64,000 nucleotides of DNA, taken from Cellulomonas sp. 73-92. GTDB lineage: Bacteria; Actinomycetota; Actinomycetes; Actinomycetales; Cellulomonadaceae. Position 1 is the stretch's first letter, and every line of letters begins with the position of its first letter. Under the pieces are notes generated by a model, which saw only the letters and a list, made by a program, of their open reading frames with translations, was not told where the DNA came from and did not search any database. Position numbers and translations under genes: made by a program. The DNA lies in contig NZ_MKTH01000014.1 in the NCBI RefSeq assembly GCF_001898175.1, positions 186,850-250,849 of the forward strand. The letters are read 5' to 3'. Shown here in pieces: positions 1-9,014 of the stretch.

Positions 1-108
1 CTGCGCGGATCGCGCGGCCCGGCCGCCCAGTCCCGTCGCGTGCCGCCCGCCTGGGCCTCCGACCAGCTCGAGGACCCGGACGACGACGACGGGTACGCCT
101 TCTTCTGA
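1..108 (+). CDS. C-terminal end of an unidentified protein (truncated by window start)
   Basis: Frame 1 is open from the first base and closes with TGA after 35 residues. The visible tail contains a short basic stretch, then a very acidic patch (EDPDDDDG) and the ending YAFF. In actinobacteria the gene just before alaS is often a small membrane protein of the DUF6167 type, so that is a contextual guess only; nothing in this tail identifies a family. The gene is on the same strand as alaS and 95 bp upstream of it. Confidence 0.5.
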   Translation: MRGSRGPAAQSRRVPPAWASDQLEDPDDDDGYAFF

Positions 109-116
109 GCGGACCG

Positions 117-128
117 GTTCCGCGGAAC
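117..128. other. Perfect 12-bp palindrome upstream of alaS
   Basis: GTTCCGCGGAAC is a perfect inverted repeat in the 95-bp gap between the truncated first gene and alaS. It could be part of a weak terminator for the upstream gene or an operator. No T-run follows it, and a TTGACC hexamer lies downstream at about 148-153, so its role is undecided. Confidence 0.3.
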
Positions 129-203
129 GTTCGCGCGTCTGCGACGCTTGACCTAGAGGAGCCGCGCCCCCGCTCGGGCGCGCCGAGAACGACGAAGGAC
201 ACC

Positions 204-2900
204 ATGCGTACCGCCGAGATCCGCCAGCGCTGGCTCGACTACTTCGAGTCCAAGGACCACGCCATCGTGCCGTCGGTGCCGCTCATCTCGCCCGACCCCT
301 CGATCCTCTTCACGATCGCGGGCATGGTGCCGTTCATCCCGTACATCCTCGGCACCCAGGAGCCGCCGTGGCCGCGCGTGGCCTCGGTGCAGAAGTGCAT
401 CCGCACCAACGACATCGAGAACGTCGGCAAGACCACCCGCCACGGCACGTTCTTCCAGATGAACGGCAACTTCTCGTTCGGCGACTATTTCAAGGAAGGC
501 GCCATCGAGTTCGCGTGGGACCTGCTGACGTCCGCGCACGGCGACGGCGGCTACGGGTTTGACGGCGACAAGCTGTGGGTGACGATCTGGGACCAGGACG
601 ACGTCTCGCTCGACGCCCTGCAGAAGGTGGGCATCGACCGCCGGCACATCGTCCAGCTGCCCCGGGAGAAGATCTTCTGGGACACCGGCCAGCCCGGCCC
701 GGCGGGCCCCTGCGCCGAGTTCCACATCGACCGCGGCCCGGAGTTCGGCCCGGAGGCGGTCGGCGGGACCGTCGACCCCGGCGGCGACCGGTACCTGGAG
801 GTCTGGAACCTCGTCTTCGACCAGTTCGTGCGCGGCGAGGGTCAGGGCAAGGACTACCCGCTCCTCGGCGAGCTCGACAAGAAGGCCATCGACACCGGTG
901 CCGGCCTCGAGCGGATCGCGTTCGTGCTCCAGGGCAAGCGCAACATGTACGAGATCGACGAGGTCTTTCCCGTCATCCAACGCGCCCAGGAGATCACCGG
1001 CCACACCTACGGCACGGACGAGACCGAGGACGTGCGGATGCGCGTCGTCGCCGACCACGTCCGCAGCGCCCTCATGCTCATCGGCGACGGCGTGACGCCC
1101 TCCAACGAGGGTCGTGGCTACGTGCTGCGCCGCCTGCTGCGCCGCACCATCCGGTCGATGCGCCTGCTGGGCGTCCACGAGCCGGTCATGCCCGAGCTGC
1201 TGCCCGTCAGCCGCGACGCCATGAGCCCGAGCTACCCGAACGTCGCGACCGACTTCGCCCGCATCTCGCAGATCGCGTACGGCGAGGAGGAGGCCTTCCT
1301 GCGGACCCTGGAGTCCGGGACGACGATCCTCGACACCGCGGTCGCCTCGGCCCGCCGCTCGACCCCGCAGGGGAGCACGCCGGTGCTGTCCGGCGAGCAG
1401 GCGTTCGCGCTGCACGACACCTACGGCTTCCCGATCGACCTGACCCTGGAGATGGCGGCGGAGCAGGGCGTCGACGTCGACGAGCAGGCGTTCCGCTCGC
1501 TCATGGCGGAGCAGAGGTCCCGGGCCCGCGCCGACGCGCTGGCGAAGAAGACCGGCCACGCGAACACCCAGGTCTACAACGAGGTCCACCAGCGGCTGCT
1601 CGGCGACACCGGCCACGCGGTGCGGTTCGTCGGCTACACCGACACGATCGCCCGCGGCAACGTCGTCGGCCTGCTCGTGGACGGCCAGCCGGCGCCGGCC
1701 GCCACCGCCCCGGCCAACGTCGAGGTCATCCTCGACATCACGCCGTTCTACGCCGAGGCGGGCGGTCAGCTCGCCGACCAGGGCGTCATCCTGTTCGACG
1801 GCGGCGCCCGCATGGAGGTCGACGACGTCCAGGCGCCGATCAAGGGCCTCAACGTCCACCGCGGCCGCCTGGTCGACGGCACGGTGACGTTCGGCGAGCC
1901 GGGCACGGCGTCCATCGACACGGACCGCCGCCGCGCGATCGCCCGCGCCCACACGGCCACCCACATGGTCCACAAGGCCCTACGCGAGGAGCTCGGGTCC
2001 ACCGCGACGCAGGCGGGGTCGGAGAACGCGCCGAGCCGCCTGCGCTTCGACTTCCGCTCCGGCTCGGCCGTCCCGTCGGGGTCGCTCGCGACGATCGAGG
2101 GCCGCGTCAACGAGCGCCTCCAGGACAACCTCGAGGTGACCGACCGGACGATGCCGATCGACGAGGCGCGCGCCCTGGGCGCGATGGCCCTGTTCGGCGA
2201 GAAGTACGGGAATATCGTCCGCGTCGTGTCCATCGGTGGCGACTGGTCGCTCGAGCTCTGCGCGGGCACCCACGTCAAGCAGTCGGGCGAGCTCGGTCTG
2301 GTCACGCTGCTGGGGGAGGCGTCCATCGGTTCGGGCGTGCGCCGCGTGGACGCGCTCGTCGGCGACGGGGCCTACAGCCAGCACGCCAGGGAGCGGGCGC
2401 TCGTCGGGCAGCTGTCCGGCCTGCTGGGTGCGCGGCCCGACGAGCTGGCCGACCGGGTCTCGAACCTGCTCACCAGGCTCAAGGACTCCGAGAAGGAGCT
2501 CGCCGGCCTGCACCAGGGCCGCCTCCTGGCCCAGGCGAGCACCCTCGCCGGCGCGCCCGTCATCGTCGGCACCACGCGCGTCGTGGCGAGCGACGCCGGC
2601 GAGATCGCGTCGGCCGACGACCTGCGCACGCTGGTGCTCGACGTCCGCACACGGCTCGGGGACTCCGCGCCGTCCGTGGTCGCCGTCGCGGGGACGAGCA
2701 AGGGCCGCCCGGTCGTCGTCGTCGCGACGAACGCCCCCGCGCGGGAGGCGGGACTGCGGGCCGGCGCCCTCGTCCGCGTGGCGTCGCAGGTGCTCGGCGG
2801 CGGCGGCGGCGGCAAGGACGACGTGGCGCAGGGCGGTGGGCAGGACGCGACCCAGGTCCGGGCGGCGCTGGAGGCGATCGTCGCAGCGGTCCCGGCGTGA
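204..2900 (+). CDS. alaS: Alanyl-tRNA synthetase
   Basis: Charges tRNA-Ala with alanine in the cytoplasm. The 898-residue length is normal for bacterial AlaRS. The N-terminal class II catalytic core begins [17 protein letters not shown] and continues through the [15 protein letters not shown] segment. The editing domain carries the zinc-binding HTATHMVH motif near residue 582 and CAGTH near residue 685. A C-Ala/DHHA1-type domain with a glycine-rich stretch (GGGGGGKDD) ends the protein. ATG is chosen because GAAGGA lies a few bases upstream. Its stop overlaps the GTG of ruvX, so the two are translationally coupled. This alaS-ruvX-mltG-aroE order is conserved in actinobacteria. Confidence 0.98.
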   Translation: MRTAEIRQRWLDYFESKDHAIVPSVPLISPDPSILFTIAGMVPFIPYILGTQEPPWPRVASVQKCIRTNDIENVGKTTRHGTFFQMNGNFSFGDYFKEGAIEFAWDLLTSAHGDGGYGFDGDKLWVTIWDQDDVSLDALQKVGIDRRHIVQLPREKIFWDTGQPGPAGPCAEFHIDRGPEFGPEAVGGTVDPGGDRYLEVWNLVFDQFVRGEGQGKDYPLLGELDKKAIDTGAGLERIAFVLQGKRNMYEIDEVFPVIQRAQEITGHTYGTDETEDVRMRVVADHVRSALMLIGDGVTPSNEGRGYVLRRLLRRTIRSMRLLGVHEPVMPELLPVSRDAMSPSYPNVATDFARISQIAYGEEEAFLRTLESGTTILDTAVASARRSTPQGSTPVLSGEQAFALHDTYGFPIDLTLEMAAEQGVDVDEQAFRSLMAEQRSRARADALAKKTGHANTQVYNEVHQRLLGDTGHAVRFVGYTDTIARGNVVGLLVDGQPAPAATAPANVEVILDITPFYAEAGGQLADQGVILFDGGARMEVDDVQAPIKGLNVHRGRLVDGTVTFGEPGTASIDTDRRRAIARAHTATHMVHKALREELGSTATQAGSENAPSRLRFDFRSGSAVPSGSLATIEGRVNERLQDNLEVTDRTMPIDEARALGAMALFGEKYGNIVRVVSIGGDWSLELCAGTHVKQSGELGLVTLLGEASIGSGVRRVDALVGDGAYSQHARERALVGQLSGLLGARPDELADRVSNLLTRLKDSEKELAGLHQGRLLAQASTLAGAPVIVGTTRVVASDAGEIASADDLRTLVLDVRTRLGDSAPSVVAVAGTSKGRPVVVVATNAPAREAGLRAGALVRVASQVLGGGGGGKDDVAQGGGQDATQVRAALEAIVAAVPA

Positions 2901-3439
2901 GCGTGGCGGACCTCGACCTCGTCGTGCGCGGACCCCGGATCGGGGTGGACGTCGGGACGGTGCGCGTCGGCCTGGCGGCCAGCGACCCGGACGGTCTCAT
3001 CGCGACGCCCGTGGCGACCCTGCCGCGCGGGGGTGGAGACCTCGAGACGATCGTGGGCGAGGTGCGTGAGCGCGGTGCACGGACCGTGTACGTCGGCCTG
3101 CCCCGCCACCTGTCGGGCGCCGAAGGCGCTTCCGCAGGCGGCGCGCGCGCGTACGCTGTCACCTTGGCGCAGCGGGTCGCACCAGTCCAGGTGCGTCTCG
3201 TCGACGAGCGGATGAGCACGGTGTCCGCCCATCGTGCGCTGCGGGCGTCGGGGAGACCCGGACGCAAGCACCGCTCGGTCGTCGACCAGGCGGCAGCGGT
3301 GGTGATTCTGCAGGACGCGTTGGACGCGGAGCGCGCCACGGGACGGCATCCCGGCGAGCTGGTCGGAGCCGACCCGCTCGAAGGCGCGCATGGGGGGCAC
3401 GCGGACCGGCCAGACGACTCGGGAGTGACGGACTGGTGA
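2897..3439 (+). CDS. ruvX: Putative pre-16S rRNA nuclease / Holliday-junction resolvase-like YqgF
   Basis: A YqgF/RuvX family protein of 180 residues with an RNase H-like fold, implicated in 16S rRNA 5' end maturation. Visible family hallmarks are [22 protein letters not shown] at the N-terminus (first catalytic Asp in GVDVG), [10 protein letters not shown] in the middle, [11 protein letters not shown], and [12 protein letters not shown] near the end with the last catalytic Asp. The GTG start sits in a GTGA overlap with the alaS stop. The C-terminal tail past residue 150 is longer than in E. coli and looks disordered. It overlaps mltG by another GTGA. Confidence 0.93.
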   Translation: MSVADLDLVVRGPRIGVDVGTVRVGLAASDPDGLIATPVATLPRGGGDLETIVGEVRERGARTVYVGLPRHLSGAEGASAGGARAYAVTLAQRVAPVQVRLVDERMSTVSAHRALRASGRPGRKHRSVVDQAAAVVILQDALDAERATGRHPGELVGADPLEGAHGGHADRPDDSGVTDW

Positions 3440-4650
3440 GCGACAGCCGCATCGACTGGTGGCCCCCCATGGACGGCGCACCGCCGTCGCCCGACGCCCT
3501 CGGCGGTGGCGGCAGCCCCGTGCCGCAGCAGGAACCACCCCGGCGCAGCCGTGCCCGCGACCGGCAGCACGCCGCCCGGCTGAAGTCGCAGCACCGGCGC
3601 AGCCGGGTCGTCGCGATCGTCGTCTGCCTGCTGCTGGCGGCCGGGGCGATCTACGTCGGCTGGTCGGTCTTCGGGAACCACGGGGGTGGCGGCGCCGACG
3701 CGGCCGTGCAGGACTATCCAGGCCCGGGCGCGTACCCGCCGGCGACCGTGGTGATCAACTCGGGCGACACGGGTGCGGCGATGGCGGTGACCCTGAAGGA
3801 CGCCGGTGTGGTGGCGACGGAGAAGGCCTTCCGTGACGCGTTCGCCGCGAACCCCGACGCCTCGAAGATCCAGCCCGGCACCTACAGCCTGCTCAAGGAG
3901 CAGCGGGCCGCCGACGCCGTGACGGCGCTGCTCAACCCGGCGAACCGCGTCTCGATGAAGGTGACGATCCCGGAGGGATACACGGTCAAGCAGATCGTCC
4001 AGCGCGTCAACGAGGTCACGCTGATCCCGGTCGACGACCTGAACGCCGCGCTGAAGGACCCTGCGGCGATCGGCCTGCCCGCCGAGGCGGGCGGCAACGC
4101 CGAGGGCTGGCTGTTCCCGAGCACGTACCAGATCGAGCCGAAGGCCACCGCCGCGAGCGTGCTCAAGCAGATGAGCGCGCAGACGGTCAAGGTGCTGACC
4201 GCCAAGGGCGTCCCGCAGGACCAGTGGAAGACCGTCCTGACCAAGGCGTCGCTCGTCGAGCGCGAGGCCGGCCGTCCGGAGGACCAGGCCCCGATGGCCC
4301 GTGTCATCGAGAACCGGCTCGCTCAGGACATGGCGTTGCAGATCGACGCGACGACGTCCTACGGGCTCGGCCAGACCACGGCGCCGACGACCGCGCAGAA
4401 CAACGACGCCTCCAACCCCTACAGCACCTACGCGCACACGGGGCTGCCCCCGACGCCGATCGCCTCACCGGGCGAGAGCGCGATCGACGCGGTGCTCAAC
4501 CCCGCGGACGGCAAATGGATGTTCTGGCAGCTGGTCGACCCCTCGACCAAGGAGACGAAGTTCGAGGAGACGTTCGCCCAGCACACCGCGGACGTCGCTC
4601 AGCTGGCCCAGTGGCTGCGGGACCACCCCTCGGCGACGGCCACTCCCTGA
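3436..4650 (+). CDS. mltG: Endolytic transglycosylase MltG (YceG-like)
   Basis: A membrane-anchored lytic transglycosylase that cuts nascent glycan strands and is thought to set peptidoglycan chain length. The order is a proline- and arginine-rich cytoplasmic tail (about 55 residues), one membrane segment (VVAIVVCLLLAAGAIYVGW), a LysM-like region (YPPATVVINSGDTG), then the YceG catalytic domain. The catalytic glutamate lies in SLVEREAGRPED near residue 275, followed by ARVIENRL and the typical QIDATTSYG and PYSTYAHTGLPPTPI segments. The GTG start overlaps the ruvX stop. 404 residues fits the actinobacterial form. Confidence 0.96.
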   Translation: MSDSRIDWWPPMDGAPPSPDALGGGGSPVPQQEPPRRSRARDRQHAARLKSQHRRSRVVAIVVCLLLAAGAIYVGWSVFGNHGGGGADAAVQDYPGPGAYPPATVVINSGDTGAAMAVTLKDAGVVATEKAFRDAFAANPDASKIQPGTYSLLKEQRAADAVTALLNPANRVSMKVTIPEGYTVKQIVQRVNEVTLIPVDDLNAALKDPAAIGLPAEAGGNAEGWLFPSTYQIEPKATAASVLKQMSAQTVKVLTAKGVPQDQWKTVLTKASLVEREAGRPEDQAPMARVIENRLAQDMALQIDATTSYGLGQTTAPTTAQNNDASNPYSTYAHTGLPPTPIASPGESAIDAVLNPADGKWMFWQLVDPSTKETKFEETFAQHTADVAQLAQWLRDHPSATATP

Positions 4651-4660
4651 CCGTGACGAC

Positions 4661-5506
4661 GTGGTGGTGACGTCGCGGCGCGCCGCGGTGCTGGGGCACC
4701 CGATCGCGCACTCGCTGTCCCCGGTGCTCCACCGGGCGGCGTACCGGGCGCTCGGCCTCGACCGGTGGCGCTACACCGCCGAGGACGTCACGGCGGAGGA
4801 CCTCGTCCGCTTCCTCGCCGGCCTGGACGCCGGCTGGGCGGGCCTGTCCCTGACGATGCCGCTCAAGCAGGCGGTGCTGCCGCTGCTCGACCACGTCCAG
4901 CCGCTGGCCGAGGTCGTCGGCGCGGTCAACACGGTGCTCGTGCAGCCGGAGCGCGGCGGCTACTCGCTCGTCGGCGCGAACACCGACGTGCACGGCATCG
5001 CGGCGGCGCTCCGGGAGGGCCTCGCGGGCCGCGTCCCGGTCACCGCGGCGGTGCTCGGCGGGGGAGCGACGGCCGCCTCCTCGCTGGCGGCGCTGGCCGA
5101 GCTGGGCGTTACCGACGCCCTCGTCTACGTGCGCTCGCTCGGCCGCTCGGGCGCGCTCGTCCGCGCCGCGCACCGGATGGGCGTCGCGCCGCAGTTCCGG
5201 GGCTACGAACGGGCGCACGACGAGCTTGCCGGCGCCGACGTCGTCATCGCCACCCTCCCGCCCCACGGGGCCGACGAGCTCGCCGCCACCCTCCCGGGGA
5301 CGCTGCGGGGAGTGCTGCTCGACGTCGCGTACGAGCCTCGTCCCACCGCACTCGGTGCTGCGTGGGCGGCGGCCGGTGGGACGGTCGTCGGCGGCGAACG
5401 GATGCTCCTGCACCAGGCGGCCGAGCAGGTGCGGCTCATGACCGGCCGGCCGGCCCCGCTCGAGCAGATGGCCGGCGCGCTCGACGCTGCCCTGGCCGCC
5501 CGGTAG
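4661..5506 (+). CDS. aroE: Shikimate dehydrogenase
   Basis: Reduces 3-dehydroshikimate to shikimate with NADPH, the fourth step toward chorismate. The substrate-binding start is LGHPIAHSLSPVLHRA, the catalytic Lys lies in LTMPLKQAVLP, and GANTDVHGI and the nucleotide-binding LGGGATAASSLAAL follow. Three in-frame GTG codons (4661, 4664, 4667) come just before the conserved domain and none has a clear ribosome site, so the exact start may be 3-6 bp later. It lies 10 bp after mltG. In many actinobacteria aroC follows directly; here a 13.5-kb pilus locus intervenes. Confidence 0.94.
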   Translation: MVVTSRRAAVLGHPIAHSLSPVLHRAAYRALGLDRWRYTAEDVTAEDLVRFLAGLDAGWAGLSLTMPLKQAVLPLLDHVQPLAEVVGAVNTVLVQPERGGYSLVGANTDVHGIAAALREGLAGRVPVTAAVLGGGATAASSLAALAELGVTDALVYVRSLGRSGALVRAAHRMGVAPQFRGYERAHDELAGADVVIATLPPHGADELAATLPGTLRGVLLDVAYEPRPTALGAAWAAAGGTVVGGERMLLHQAAEQVRLMTGRPAPLEQMAGALDAALAAR

Positions 5507-5518
5507 CGATCCCTCCCA

Positions 5519-5553
5519 CGGGTGACGGGTTTCACCCGGTCGGATCACCCGAC
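5519..5553 (+). terminator. Tandem hairpins after aroE
   Basis: CGGGTGA (5519-5525) pairs with TCACCCG (5532-5538) around a 6-nt loop. Immediately after it GTCGG (5539-5543) pairs with CCGAC (5549-5553). There is no T-run, as usual for high-GC actinobacterial terminators. The position between aroE and the pilus promoter suggests it separates the two units. Confidence 0.5.
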
Positions 5554-5658
5554 ACCACCCTTCCGCGGCGCGCGAGCGCACGCATAGAGTCCCCTCGCAC
5601 GCCCGGTTTCGCCCGTTTGGTGTCGTCGGACGACTGCGGGCGAGGCACGGCGCCGGGG

Positions 5659-5686
5659 CTCAGGTCCCGGCGTTCGTCTGCCGATG
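5659..5686 (+). promoter_or_regulatory. Sigma-28/WhiG-like promoter of pilB
   Basis: CTCAGGT at 5659-5665, a 15-nt spacer, then CCGATG at 5681-5686, 45 bp before the pilB ATG. The boxes and spacer match three other sites in the pilus locus (before pilT, pilA and pilM) and resemble the FliA/SigD/WhiG consensus TAAA-N15/16-GCCGATAA. Seen directly; sigma factor assignment is inference. Confidence 0.65.
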
Positions 5687-5731
5687 TAGGAGGCGGCGCC
5701 AGGTGCGGGTGCCGGAACAGGGAGGACGTCC

Positions 5732-7405
5732 GTGAAGCAGCTCGGCGAGATCCTGCTGGACGAGGGTCTGGTCACGGAAGCGCAGCTGCTCGCCGCGATG
5801 GACGAGCAGGGCACGCGCAACTCCTCCCTCGGGCGCACGCTCGTGGAGCTCGGGTACCTGAGCGAGGGCCAGCTGGTGCAGGCGCTGGCCGAGCAGGTCG
5901 GCATGCAGTACGTCGACCTCGACGACTACCCGGTCGACCGGCAGGCGATCTCGCTGGTGCCGGCAGCCGTCTGCCGCCGCTACACGGTGCTCCCGATCGC
6001 GATCCACGACGGGCAGCTGACGCTGGCGACCGCCGACCCGGGCAACGTCGTCGCGATCGACGACGTCCGCACCGTCGTGGGGATGCCGGTGCGTCCCGCC
6101 ATCGCGACGTACGACAACGTGCTGCGCGCGATCGACCGGTTCTGCCGTGCCGAGGACGAGATGGAGAACCTCTCCACCGCGTACGAGGACGTCACCGCCG
6201 AGCCGGAGAACGACCTGGCGCGGATGGGCGACGTCGTCGACGACGACGCGCCGATCGTCCGCTACGTCAACCTGCTGGTCACCCAGGCGATCACCGACCG
6301 CGCCTCCGACATCCACATCGAGCCGACCGAGAAGGACCTGCGGGTCCGCTACCGCATCGACGGCGTGCTGCACGAGGTCCAGCGCTCGCCCAAGAACATC
6401 CAGGGCGGCGTGATCAGCCGCGTCAAGATCATGAGCGAGATCGACATCGCCGAGAAGCGCAAGCCGCAGGACGGGCGCATGTCGGTGGTCCACAGCGGGC
6501 GCAAGATCGACCTCCGCGTCGCGACGCTGCCGACGGTGTGGGGCGAGAAGATCGTCATGCGCATCCTCGACAACTCGACGGCGAGCCTCGACCTGCGCGA
6601 CCTGTCCTTCCTCGACCGCAACTACGAGACGTACCACGCGTCGTACAGCAAGCCCTACGGGATGATCCTGGTGACGGGGCCGACCGGGTCGGGGAAGTCG
6701 ACGACGCTGTACGCGACCCTCAACGCGGTGTCCCGGCCCGAGATCAACGTCATCACGGTCGAGGACCCGGTCGAGTACCGGCTGCCGAACATCAACCAGG
6801 TCCAGGTCAACCCCAAGGCGGGACTCACCTTCGCCGGTGCCCTGCGGTCGATCCTGCGCAGCGACCCCGACGTCGTCCTCCTCGGTGAGATCCGCGACCA
6901 CGAGACGGCGCAGATCGCGATCGAGGCCGCCCTCACCGGTCACCTGGTGCTCTCGACCCTGCACACGAACGACGCCCCGAGCGCCATCACGCGCCTCATC
7001 GAGATGGGTATCGAGCCGTTCCTCGTCGGCTCGGCGCTCGACTGCGTGGTGGCGCAGCGACTCGCGCGTCGCCTGTGCGAGAAGTGCAAGGCCGAGTACC
7101 GGCCGACGCCCGAGGACCTGCTCTCGGCCCGCTTCCCGTGGCAGCCGGGGGAGCCGATGCCGGAGCTCTTCAGGCCCGTCGGCTGCGTCTCCTGCTCGCG
7201 CACCGGGTACCACGGCCGGATGGCGCTCCACGAGGTGATGCCCGTGACGGAGGAGATCGAGCGGCACGCCGTCTCCCATTCGTCGAGCGCCGAGATCGCC
7301 GCGACCGCGCTGAAGCAGGGCATGGTCGCCCTGCGGGACGACGGCTGGGAGAAGGTCAGGCTCGGCCAGACGTCGATCGAGGAGATCCTGCGGGTCGTGG
7401 CGTGA
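5732..7405 (+). CDS. pilB: Type IV pilus assembly ATPase PilB
   Basis: Hexameric GspE/PulE-family ATPase that powers pilin polymerisation at the inner face of the membrane. The N-terminal MshEN domain (about residues 3-55) shows two 24-residue motifs, QLGEILLDEGLV and SLGRTLVELGYL, five residues apart. The ATPase domain has Walker A GPTGSGKSTT near 315, Walker B LLGEIRDHET near 385 and STLHTND. A tetracysteine zinc site (CEKC near 449, CVSC near 485) marks PilB rather than PilT. The start is ATG reading MKQLGE; a GGGAGGA lies upstream. The first-position Arg of both MshEN motifs is replaced (Q3, S32). Confidence 0.95.
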   Translation: MKQLGEILLDEGLVTEAQLLAAMDEQGTRNSSLGRTLVELGYLSEGQLVQALAEQVGMQYVDLDDYPVDRQAISLVPAAVCRRYTVLPIAIHDGQLTLATADPGNVVAIDDVRTVVGMPVRPAIATYDNVLRAIDRFCRAEDEMENLSTAYEDVTAEPENDLARMGDVVDDDAPIVRYVNLLVTQAITDRASDIHIEPTEKDLRVRYRIDGVLHEVQRSPKNIQGGVISRVKIMSEIDIAEKRKPQDGRMSVVHSGRKIDLRVATLPTVWGEKIVMRILDNSTASLDLRDLSFLDRNYETYHASYSKPYGMILVTGPTGSGKSTTLYATLNAVSRPEINVITVEDPVEYRLPNINQVQVNPKAGLTFAGALRSILRSDPDVVLLGEIRDHETAQIAIEAALTGHLVLSTLHTNDAPSAITRLIEMGIEPFLVGSALDCVVAQRLARRLCEKCKAEYRPTPEDLLSARFPWQPGEPMPELFRPVGCVSCSRTGYHGRMALHEVMPVTEEIERHAVSHSSSAEIAATALKQGMVALRDDGWEKVRLGQTSIEEILRVVA

Positions 7406-7418
7406 TCCGGACGTTCGG

Positions 7419-7446
7419 CTCAAGTCGGACCGATCGGAACCCGATG
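7419..7446 (+). promoter_or_regulatory. Sigma-28/WhiG-like promoter of pilT
   Basis: CTCAAGT at 7419-7425, a 15-nt spacer, and CCGATG at 7441-7446, starting 14 bp after the pilB stop and 63 bp before pilT. Same boxes and spacing as the pilB, pilA and pilM sites, so pilT-pilC can be transcribed apart from pilB. Confidence 0.7.
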
Positions 7447-7508
7447 CCACATCAGGCATCAGGCCCGGTCAGCAGGGCGAGAGCCCGACAGCACGTGGAG
7501 GCGACCAA

Positions 7509-9014
7509 GTGAGCGAGCCCTATCCTCGGACGCCGGCGGTCCCGCCGCAGCACTCCTACCTGCCGACCGACGCGCAGCGTCAGCCGGGTGGCACCTACCC
7601 GGCCTCGGGCTTCACGTTCTCGCCCGTGCCGTCACAGAGCGCCCCGGTCCCGCCGGCGGCGCCGGTCGCCGCGGCCGGCAGCTACTACCCCCAGGTCCCG
7701 ACGAGCTCGGGCGGCCTGCCGACCGCACCGGTCGCGCCCCCGGCGGCCCCGGTGCCATCGCCCCCCACGGTGCCGGCCACATCGGCGACCTTGGGCTCCG
7801 TTCCCAGCACCGACTTGCCGCGACCTGTCGGCCAGCCGGTCTCGACCGCAGGGCGTCCCGTGCGGGTCGGCCAGGTCGAGCTCCACGGCGACGAGCTGCC
7901 GATCGACGAGATCCTCCAGGAGATGGTGCGGCTCAACGCGTCGGACGTGCACCTGACCGCCGGCGCCCCGCCGATGGTCAGGGTCTCCGGTGCGCTGCAC
8001 GCCCTCGAGGGGTACACCATCGTCCTGCCCGAGCCGTTGCGCCGATCGCTCTACGCGATCCTCACCCAGCGCCAGCGGGAGCACTTCGAGGAGGAGCTGG
8101 AGCTCGACTTCTCCTACGCAGTCCGAGGACTGGCCCGGTTCCGCGTCAACATCTACCAGCAGCGCGAGTCGATCGGCGCCGCGTTCCGGGTGATCCCGTA
8201 CGAGATCAAGTCCCTGGAATCCCTCGGGCTGCCGCCCGTGATCAGCACCTTCGCCGGGCTGCCGCGCGGGCTCGTCCTGGTGACGGGCCCGACGGGCTCC
8301 GGCAAGTCGACGACGCTCGCGTCGATCATCGACCTCGCCAACCGCACGCGCGAGGACCACATCATGACGGTCGAGGACCCGATCGAGTTCCTCCACCGCC
8401 ACAAGAAGTGCGTCGTCAACCAGCGCGAGGTGGGCCAGGACACCCACTCGTTCGCGAACGCCCTCAAGCACGTGCTGCGGCAGGACCCGGACATCATCCT
8501 GGTCGGCGAGATGCGCGACCTCGAGACCATCTCCGTCGCGCTGACCGCGGCCGAGACCGGTCACCTCGTCTTCGCCACGCTGCACACGCAGGACGCCGCG
8601 CAGACCGTCGACCGCATCATCGACGTGTTCCCGTCGCACCAGCAGGCGCAGGTGCGCACGCAGCTGGCCGGCACCCTGCAGGCCGTGGTCTGCCAGACGC
8701 TGTGCAAGCGGTCGGACGCGCCCGGGCGTGTGGTGGCCACCGAGGTGCTGGTGGCCACGCCCGCGATCCGGAACCTCGTGCGCGACGGCAAGACCTACCA
8801 GATCTACTCGGCGATGCAGGCGGGGGCGCAGCAGGGGATGCACACGCTCGACCAGCACCTGGCCGACCTCGTGCGCAACGGGCGGATCAGCTACGAGGTC
8901 GGCCTCGAGAAGTGCCACCACGTCGAGGACTACAACCGGCTGACCGGCCGCTTCTCCGGCCAGACGCAGGGCCAGGCCGGCCTCATGGAGCCGACGCTCG
9001 GGCAGGTGCTGTGA
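7509..9014 (+). CDS. pilT: Type IV pilus retraction ATPase PilT with long Pro/Ala-rich N-terminal extension
   Basis: Hexameric ATPase that depolymerises pili and so drives twitching and retraction. The PilT core starts near residue 124 (PIDEILQEMVRLNASDVHLTAG). Walker A is GPTGSGKSTTLAS near 259 and Walker B is ILVGEMRDLETI near 332, with FATLHTQDAAQT and the PilT-specific C-terminal stretch AIRNLVRDGK, then MHTLDQHLADL. It lacks the tetracysteine of PilB. At 501 residues it is about 125 longer than usual, and the extra N-terminus is rich in Pro, Ala, Ser and Val. The GTG start follows GTGGAGG. It ends in an ATGA overlap with pilC. Confidence 0.94.
   Translation: MSEPYPRTPAVPPQHSYLPTDAQRQPGGTYPASGFTFSPVPSQSAPVPPAAPVAAAGSYYPQVPTSSGGLPTAPVAPPAAPVPSPPTVPATSATLGSVPSTDLPRPVGQPVSTAGRPVRVGQVELHGDELPIDEILQEMVRLNASDVHLTAGAPPMVRVSGALHALEGYTIVLPEPLRRSLYAILTQRQREHFEEELELDFSYAVRGLARFRVNIYQQRESIGAAFRVIPYEIKSLESLGLPPVISTFAGLPRGLVLVTGPTGSGKSTTLASIIDLANRTREDHIMTVEDPIEFLHRHKKCVVNQREVGQDTHSFANALKHVLRQDPDIILVGEMRDLETISVALTAAETGHLVFATLHTQDAAQTVDRIIDVFPSHQQAQVRTQLAGTLQAVVCQTLCKRSDAPGRVVATEVLVATPAIRNLVRDGKTYQIYSAMQAGAQQGMHTLDQHLADLVRNGRISYEVGLEKCHHVEDYNRLTGRFSGQTQGQAGLMEPTLGQVL

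Noticed and set aside
5600..5731. A c-di-GMP riboswitch in the pilB leader
   Set aside because: I looked for the GEMM-I core (GCAAAGCC-type and the tetraloop-receptor) because it often controls pili, but the conserved bases are missing.
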